NCBI GenBank assembly: GCA_028386065.3
Contig: JAKUCV010000198.1
Coordinates: 18,955-82,954 of the forward strand
Length of the DNA: 64,000 bases
DNA from: Turnera subulata
Taxonomy: Eukaryota > Streptophyta > Magnoliopsida > Malpighiales > Passifloraceae
Direction of reading: 5' to 3'
The first letter of the stretch is position 1. Each line of letters opens with the position of its first letter. This document shows, piece after piece, positions 56,262 to 64,000 of the stretch. The translations under genes and the position numbers were made by a program. The notes below the pieces were generated by a model. That model searched no databases and was not told the origin of the DNA. It was given only the letters and a program-made list of their open reading frames with translations.

Positions 56262-59200
56262 ATGGAGGAAGGGCTTAGAGCAACAATTAAAACTCCTCTA
56301 CTTCTGGATGATGTCACAAAGCCGGACGGCAGAGATTCCGGCTACACCGACACTCCGACCGGAGAATCCTCGGTCACCCCGGTGCTTTTCTTCAGTACCG
56401 TTGTAGCTGTATGTGGCTCCCTTGGCAGCGGCTTTGCTGTAAGTATACACAACCACACTTACACTTTATACATAATAACAATGGTTTGTTCTTTGCATGT
56501 ACGTAGACATTTATATTTCCTTTTTCCTTTGCTGGTTGATGAACCCAACACTCACTGGGAAGTGGGAAACTAGTACCATCACTCACTATATATTCTTATC
56601 AAAAAAACAACCCCCACTATTTCTTCTAATTAGCACTGGGTGCCGTTTAGAGAAACAGAGCATGAAGATTGCCCATCACCAATAAATACCTGATCTTTAA
56701 ACCCACCACCACACCACCACAAAACCATCCAGATAATGCATCACCGGCCGGTGTATGGTGTATGGGTATATGCATCTTCTGCATTGCCTAAGCTAACACA
56801 CACAGAAATTGGTAACAGGAATCTACCAGGCAAGTAACTGGGCTTGGAATGGTGAGTTAAAGACAAAAAGAATGTGACATTGGGTTGGGTAGTGAAGAAG
56901 AAGATATATTTGTTTGTTCATTTCTTTAAACTTCTTGCATACGACATTTTCTTGTTGTCTTTCCATAATTTAATTTGGCCAAACATGTCTTTTTGGCTTT
57001 TCCGAAAGGAAAAAAATTTAAAGGAAAAAAAAAAAGCAGAGTGAGAGATAGAGAGAGATCAAGTTAGTAATTAAAGATTATTATATCTGCTGCTTTGGTC
57101 TCATATCAAAAAGACTATTGTAGATTTAGTAGATTCCACATTAGGTTACAATATTTTTTTCTTTAAAAAACAAAGAGAAGGGTAGAACCAGGTGGGAAGA
57201 ACTGACACGGTGGTTGATTGCGTGTTTGGGGGCCATTATTGGCCTGCTCCAAAATGGAGTGAAACTTTTTATTATTTCTTTTGAACCAAAGACGAGTCGT
57301 TGCTAATATATTCATGTTTTATTCATATCTTTTGATACTTTAATTTGGCTAACAATGTTTTTTTTCTTACTCTCGGGGGACCATTAGTTTTTTTTCTTTG
57401 GCAGCTTCAAAACGTTATTTTCAGATTGAATGAAAGTTGTGTTATGGGCTACGCTACTCACTCATTTCATTCTTTGCTTCTCAGACGGGCTTTTCATCAC
57501 CTGCTCAATCTGGAATTATGAAAGATTTGGGCCTCTCCACTGCACAGGTCAGTAATAATAAATAAGACAATAAACCCACTCGAGGTTTCTCTTTTATTAT
57601 TAGTGTTATTTATTCACACTATATATATATATATATATATATAAATGGTGCATGCTTTTACTGTATTTTAAATTGATTATCTTGTTTTGGCTGTTCAATT
57701 TTGATTTAATTGCACCACTTCGTCAATTTTGGCCTGTTAAAAATTCCAATATCATATTAAAATTATGTGAGCCTTACATACATATCACCCTAACCCGGTT
57801 TTAAAATATTCTAATTTTATTGAGAAGCCAATATTGGTTAGGACTAATTAAATCAATATTGGATTGTACGGGGACAAAAATGTTGGCAAATTAGTTAGGG
57901 GCCCAAAATTATGATGAGTGTAAACGATGGACAAATTATATGATCAAACCATTGTTATTCTTTTCATTTTGGATGTGCCATTTTTTTAATGAAGTATTAT
58001 GTCAACCATTCCGGTTATCATTGCCAAAGGGAATGCATACAATTGTTCATTTGATTTCTCCCACACTCGATGAATTTTTTTTTTATTTCTTCTTATTTTG
58101 CAGTATTCAGTGTTTGGTTCAATCATGACAGTTGGAGGGATGATAGGCGCAATTCTAAGCGGAAACATATCAGATATCATTGGCAGGAGAAGAGTAATAC
58201 TAATATATACAAACTGCAATTGAATTCTATTTCCAAATTAGGAATTTATGCATGCACTCTTGAGTTATTCTCAACTAATTCCTTGTTATTCATTTCCTTG
58301 CAGACAATGTGGTTATCAGAAAATTTCTTCTTCTTCGGATGGCTCGCCATAGCATTGGCTAAGGTCGAATCTTTTCCTCCTTCACTCTAAAATTACACTT
58401 CCAAGGTTATAAAATCATGTTAGCATAGAAAATGCTGCTGCACTATTCATTAATTCACTTATCACCTAGCTAGTTGCTTCGTAATGATCTGCAAGCAAGT
58501 TTTATGAGCAAAATTTCTCATCACAAAACATTTTCCTGTAACTAAGATCAATTATGCCAATTTTTTTTTGTCTTAAAAAGAAAAATATCAATTTATGTGA
58601 AGCATTTTCCTCACTGGTAGCTTTTAATTTTCTTATCTGAAGGGGGCTTGGAGCCTTTTTCTTGGAAGACTGTCCATTGGATGTGGAATTGGGCTTGTCT
58701 ATTATGTGGTAATGATACTTAATGTTATTGGTTTATCCTTAATTAACTTATCCTTCAGCAATATTACAAACTTTGCCAATTATTTTATTTTATTTTTTTT
58801 GTGGAAAGGGCAGGTTCCTGTATATATAGCAGAAATAACACCGAAGCATCTTAGGGGGCGATTCACAGCAACCAATCAAGTAAAATACAAAATTTTCTCA
58901 ATTGAGTATAAATGGAACTGATCAACATGTTTGTGTTTTTGATTTCTGTCTTTCTTGGAAAATTATGTCTTCAGTTGATGGTAAGTTTTGGCTTTGCAAT
59001 ATTGTTTGTGGCTGGAAATGTGATTCACTGGCGCACCTTGTCTGTAATAGGTAATATTGGTAACCCTCTTTTTGTGTCTTGTTAATTGGCACTACAATTA
59101 GCAGCATTAGTTGATACATACACTAGAACTCGTTAATTTGCAGCTGCTATTCCCGGTCTAGTTCAACTTATTGGCCTATTCTTCATCCCAGAGTCTCCTA

Positions 59201-60990
59201 GATGGCTGGTGAGGCTAGTTTGTGATTTTCTTGTTTGGATTTTTCCGGTTTGATGGAAAAAAAAAAATGAAGAGTTAGTATCCATGTACAGGCTCAAAAA
59301 GGTCTTGAGAAAGAGTTTGAAGCTGCTTTGATTGGCCTCCGCGGACAGAGTTCTGATACTTATCAAGAAGCACTTGCTATCAGGGTAAACATAAGTCCAT
59401 TCAGTTCTGAGGCCTAAAAGCATATGATGGAGAAGTATGCAGAAATTTGCTAAAAACATTTGTGTAGGAAACTGCAGAAATGTCTCAGCATAAGAGCGGC
59501 ACGAGAGTTCTGGATTTATTCCAGAAAAAATATGCTCATTCAGTCATAGTAAGTCAAAATCCAAAACTTTGCCTTTTGTTTTGAATAGTATAAGTTTCTC
59601 AGTAAATCATCTTATATTTGGATGACCTCAATTTGCTTAGGTGGGAGTAGGTCTAATGTTACTGCAACAATTTATGGGGAACAGTGGGCTAGCATATTAT
59701 GCTAGCATCATATTCCAAAAGGCTGGTATAAGTCTATTACATAAACAGATGTAGCACATCTTCATAATATAAAGAAGAAAATGATTGATGATTTTTGTCT
59801 GGTTGGCCATAGATATTTCAGCTACCATTGGATCCTCAGTGGCAGCTGCAGTGGAGGTACCTACATCGGCACCTTTCTTTTACGAGCACTTGAACCAATA
59901 TTCTCCCCTGCATATTTCACAGTTGTAGGGGATTCTTTGCAGATTGTAGCAGCTATAACCGGTATGCTGTTGATCGATAAATATGGAAGGCGAACACTCT
60001 TAATGGTTTGAACAGGAACACCTACTTGAGTAATTTTGTCTTGGAGACATAGCTGATCTGAAAATACATAATGAAATCTACAAATATTATGCAGGTCTCT
60101 TGTTCCGGAACAAGCCTCTGTTTGTTCCTTGTAGGACTGTCATTCTCCCTGCAGGTATAGCCAAATATTAATATGTATGTATATCTAGCCTTTAGTCCCC
60201 CATTTATCTGGGAAATGTTTGTGTCTTGTATCATTTTTTTTTTCATTTGTAATGTTTTTCAATGAACAGAAACTCCAGAATCTGAAGGAGGTCACCCCCA
60301 TTTTGGCATTTGTTGGCCTATCGGTAAAGTCATTTAGTCTTGTAGTCTTTTCTTTCACTCACCATCTTTAGTAGGTTAGTTGATAGTATTCTCATTTTTG
60401 AAAGACAAGAAATTTCCAAATTTGATATATAAATTAAATGTTACAATCAATGGATAGGGTATCGGTGGAGCTTTTTCACTTGGCATGGCAGGAATACCAT
60501 GGGTTATTATGTCGGAGGTAGGCCTGAATATTATGAGTTTCAAGTCAAGATTGAACAAAACTCATTGATAGTACACTAAGATGTAGTGCATTTCCATTTT
60601 AGATATTCCCTCTAAATGTAAAAGCCACAGCTGGAAGCTTGGTGACGTTAACAAACTGGGTCTGCTCTTGGATTGTGACTTATGCTTTCAATTTCATGAT
60701 GGAATGGAGCTCTGCAGGTGAATGAAAGTGTCAGATCCTCTTCATTTCTTTCTATCTTCACAACAACACACACAGAGGAAGTGAACTGGTGGGTTATATT
60801 AAAACATCACCACTTTCTTACACTTAATTAACTACATGCAAAATGCAATGCTTATGCAGGAACCTTTTTCTTCTTCACGGGTGTATGTGGGTTCACTGTT
60901 TTGTTCACCTGGAAGATGGTGCCAGAGACTAAGGGACGAACCTTGGAAGAAATACAAGCCTCAATTACCCGTTTTCCTCAATTAAGCTGA
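56262..60990 (+). CDS. ERD6-like sugar transporter (MFS, sugar porter family)
   Basis: Eighteen exons: 56262-56438, 57485-57547, 58104-58193, 58304-58363, 58643-58708, 58814-58879, 58975-59050, 59144-59208, 59292-59384, 59468-59548, 59641-59725, 59813-59856, 59943-60005, 60095-60154, 60270-60323, 60458-60517, 60603-60717 and 60860-60990. All are GT-AG with a continuous frame, giving 482 residues, normal for the family. Twelve membrane segments are expected. Signatures: DIIGRR (~104-109), [15 protein letters not shown] (~153), PESPRWL (215-221), central loop ~222-278, [16 protein letters not shown] (~334-339), [12 protein letters not shown] and PETKGR (461-466). Known ERD6-like proteins export monosaccharides across the tonoplast by proton-coupled or facilitated transport. 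The N-terminal TPLLLDD (11-17) resembles their di-leucine vacuolar signal. Substrate is not deducible. Intact by all criteria visible. Confidence 0.95.
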
Positions 60991-61026
60991 TAGAGGACTT
61001 GATTCCAATTGTTTGCTAAACTACTG

Positions 61027-61032
61027 AATAAA
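61027..61032 (+). terminator. Poly(A) signal of the sugar transporter gene
   Basis: AATAAA, 37 bases after the stop codon, followed by a T-rich tract (61050-61085) and 'gatatttgttag'. Confidence 0.5.
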
Positions 61033-61085
61033 CATGAACTGATGTTGTAATCTTTTCTTCTTCTTCTTTTTTTTTTTTCCCTTTT

Positions 61086-61851
61086 GATATTTGTTAGAAT
61101 ATAAAACAAAAGCTGGGCCTTATTCACTAGCTCTTTGATTAAAATGATCACTTTATTTTCTTCTATCACATGAAATTTTAACAAGAAACTTTCATGTATG
61201 CCAAAAACAAAATCAACCAATAATTGTGCCATAAGCTGATTCATAACTATTCTTATTATGGCAATTTTTTTGTCAGTGATTCCATGCACAAATTACTCTT
61301 TCGTTTAACAGTAGTATTATAACCATTATAAATTTATAATTAAGGCATAAAACTTTTTTTATCCTTTCATTTTTTTGACTTCAAATGTTGTTCCTCTTCT
61401 TGTAGATTACCGAATAATGTTGTCTGATTTTCCTTCAATAACCCGTTAGTCACCCATGAGATGACATGTGTCGCTTGAGTCCTGAATTGCCAATTAATTT
61501 AATAATATTCTATTTTTTTCTTATTTTTTATTTCAACTTTATGAATTTTGGAAAAAAATAAATCTATTATCTATTATATATATGTAAAGCTGATACCCTC
61601 ACCAGGTATTGACACATAGGATTTTAGAGCTCTTCATATATTGCCACGTGGAGGGTTTTAAGTGTAATTTTAATCAGTTAGATTTTGACATATGGCCATA
61701 ATGATAAATATAATTATCCAAAGAATTAATATTAAAAAAAATCCTGATAAGAATTAAACTCTCATAAAAAAGCTTATGAATTATATCTGATAAGAATTAT
61801 ATCAGAAAAAATTGATAAGTTATGTGTTTGAAAACAAAAGTCATTCAATAT

Positions 61852-61891
<40 letters not shown>

Positions 61892-62874
61892 CATATTATT
61901 GTTATATATTATATCATTTACTCTATAATTGTTATTTAATAAGAATTGTATTAGCTTTAGATTGATAAACTTTACAACTGATAAAGATAATATTGTTATT
62001 CAAAACTAAACCTTTTATCATTATTTTATCATTTATCTCTTCACAAATTTCTTCTCCATCATCTCTCTTTAAATACAGGACTCTATCTGTGTATGTGAAA
62101 TAATAGTCTCTGTCTGTGATACAGTTTCTCTATTCATTCATTCTCTTTTACTCTTTTATTTTGTTTCTATTTGTACAACACAAGATCTAGATACAGTCTA
62201 TGTGTGATACAGGTTCTCTATCATTCACTCTCATTCTCTCTTATTCTTCTTCTGTTTTGTTTTTATTTGCATACGTACCATGAATGTTGGTATAATATTA
62301 AAGTTATTTTGTCACCCTTAATTAAACATCCTCTTTTTTTATATTCTTTTTATTTCCCCAATCTATTTTAATTATTTTTTTTGTTCGTGTAGGAAAATAA
62401 TCCCGAGGAATCCACGGGAAGAGAGCTAGTATTAATTGTAAAACTGCTGCCAAAACCCAAGCACCATCCCCATAACTCACAACCCTACAACTCAACACCA
62501 TAATCTCTCCATGATCCACCTTCACAAATCCAACATCAACAACAACAAACCAACTGGTAAAGCCAACTCCCCCAATCCCGGTAGCAAAATCCACCAAACA
62601 CCAACTCGTGCCTAAATTCGCCAACAACACGACGACCTACCACCATCAACAACCCAACAAAACCACAATCCATCCACGCACCAATCCAATTACAATCGCC
62701 AATAACAATGCGAATACTAACCTTTTTTTTATGCAAGTCGATAAAGATGGGACTGAAACCTAAGACCCACCCTCTTGTATTTTTTACATAAGATTGCCAA
62801 TGCGCTACAAACCCATTGGTTGTAGTGCATTGGTCAAACAGTAAAGTTCAACACTTATAGATAGATGAAAAGGA
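61086..62874. other. AT-rich intergenic region
   Basis: No gene is supported. It holds an (AT)n run at about 61853-61888 and a diverged direct duplication of about 80 bases ('gtgatacag.ttctctat.cattc...ttttgttt.tattt' at 62115 and 62200). The short minus-strand ORFs at 62322-62736 are low-complexity. Confidence 0.5.
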
Positions 62875-63840
62875 TGTAACAGCCCGGGTAATTTTTACAT
62901 TTTTACCAGTACCATAAAGTTATTTTACAGTGATTTACCATTGATTTTAATCTTGGGTAATTAATTCATGGTAAATCGGGCATCGGATTCCGAAACCGAG
63001 CCCTATTCCGCGATCCAAATTTTTCTGCGGATTTTAGGGACCAAAGTTGGAATTTTCGGGTCCAGGACGGTACACGACAGTCTGCATGATTGAGTTTCCG
63101 CCGCCATCTCCTGTGACGCCTGTGAGCTGCCTGTGTAACTCGTGCCTTACCAGTGTTTGCATTGCCTGTTTATCTCGTAATTCCTGCCTTCCCAACGCAC
63201 CACTTTTCTTTCTTCCTCCTGCCTGCAATCCATAGTCACCTTACTCTTCTCTGCAAAAACTTCACCTGCAAAACTACCTACTACAAATACTACCTAAGAA
63301 ACCAGAAAAAAAAAAACACACACACTCACCTACACGCCATCGTTTTGGCAAAACCCACCTTCTTCTTCCTCTTTTCACGCCACCACCGAAACCACCACTA
63401 CCCCGAGACCACCTCACACCACCTCGCACCACCAGCTGCCGCCATCACCTTCCCCTCTTCCTTCCCTTCTTTCCCGTGAGCCACCCGAGACCACAGCTCC
63501 CCACCGGCCGCCATCCTTCCTCTCTACTTCTCCTCGCTGCAGCTGCCGCCTACGAGCCTCGCCCCTGTCGCACCGCCATCTGCAGCCACCAGTAGACGAG
63601 CACCTTTTCCCTCGTGCCTCCTCACCGTGTCGTGTCGCTGACACCGTTCGTTCCCGCCTCGTCACGAGCTGTCGTCGAGCTCATTGAGGTGAGCCTGGGA
63701 TGAAGACGACCCGGATGGGTCGTGGTTGGGTCGGGTTGACCCGTTACCTCGACCGGGTCGCGAGTTGTGGGCTGGTGCATTATGGGTTGTGTCTGTGGGC
63801 TGGCTTGGGTTTGCTACGTGGGCCTGAGCTTGGGCTGCTA
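62875..63840 (+). repeat. LTR of the 33727 family, truncated
   Basis: It starts TGTAACAGCCCGGGTAA and follows the family through 'cagtgatttacc', 'cttgggtaattaattcatggtaaatcggg' and 'ggaccaaagttgg', a pyrimidine/cytosine-rich leader, and 'tgag|gtgagcc' (63688), the conserved splice-donor-like site. The AT-rich second half expected next is absent. It gives way to coding sequence near 63850. Confidence 0.7.
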
Positions 63841-63859
63841 TCTGAGCCTGGACTTGAGT

Positions 63860-64000
63860 GCAGCAGTGCCGAGAGCATTTGTGATCACCGCAGATGAGGA
63901 TCCAGAGAATGCCGATGTTATAGCAGGTACTTTTACAGTCTTTGGTAGTATTGCATATACTTTGATTGATCCTGGTGCTATGCATTCTTTTGTCGCGCAA
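63860..64000 (+). pseudogene. Gypsy retropepsin (RVP_2) fragment at window edge
   Basis: Forty-seven open codons on the plus strand, running off the window: AVPRAFVITADEDPENADVIAGTF starts the gag-protease linker, then TLIDPGAMHSFVA. The latter is the catalytic motif of Ty3/gypsy aspartic proteases of the 'LIDPGATHSF' type, with Asp present. The fragment is joined to a truncated LTR without an intervening gag. Whether the ORF continues cannot be seen. Confidence 0.7.

Noticed and set aside
61853..61888. (AT)n run as a possible regulatory or replication element
   Set aside because: It is an ordinary dinucleotide microsatellite in AT-rich intergenic DNA.
62322..62736. Minus-strand ORFs of 66 and 102 residues, Val/Gly-rich
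   Set aside because: Low complexity, overlapping, no splice context and no family resemblance.

Overview
The window is nuclear DNA from a flowering plant, probably a eudicot. Two spliced host genes have GT-AG introns and plant-specific architectures, AT-rich introns are common, and most of the rest is nested LTR retrotransposons, a plant L1-type LINE and a Mutator-like element. I cannot name the species. No bacterial operons, CRISPR arrays, rRNA or tRNA genes were seen.

Layout. 1-12,711: overlapping Ty3/gypsy-type LTR material. It includes a minus-strand non-autonomous element (LTR 550-3782, two antisense ORFs 3963-6115, gag remnant 6230-7075), a Ty1/copia reverse-transcriptase relic (7080-7670) and a 3.3 kb solo LTR (8136-11468) set inside a palindrome-rich tract. 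12,712-16,930: a further LTR and copia gag relics. 16,946-22,354: a full-length but inactivated LINE with target-site duplication (TSD). 24,046-27,506 (minus): an ankyrin-TPR protein gene with ten coding exons. 28,100-33,726: repeats, including a 65-bp tandem array and a bare poly(A) insertion flanked by a TSD. 33,727-46,679: a 13 kb LTR element with no gag-pol that carries two antisense ORFs and contains two nested LTR insertions. 46,684-48,134: a 180-bp tandem repeat and LTR debris. 48,135-55,964: a Pack-MULE-like transposon with a 9-bp TSD carrying a captured gene fragment, itself split by a copia element at 49,341-55,310. 56,262-60,990 (plus): a complete 18-exon ERD6-like sugar transporter gene. 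61,000-62,874: AT-rich intergenic DNA. 62,875-64,000: another LTR of the 33,727 family joined to a gypsy protease fragment that runs off the window.

How parts relate. The two host genes are independent and face each other across the repeats. The most distinctive feature is a conserved cassette of two ORFs, always antisense to the LTR element that carries it, present in two separate elements (3,783-6,115 and 36,780-40,742). Product 1 is small, charged and likely nuclear. Product 2 joins an unrecognised N-terminal region to the beginning of an endonuclease/exonuclease/phosphatase fold. Exon coordinates were derived by hand from reading frames and splice dinucleotides, and family names from recognised motifs; no database search was run.
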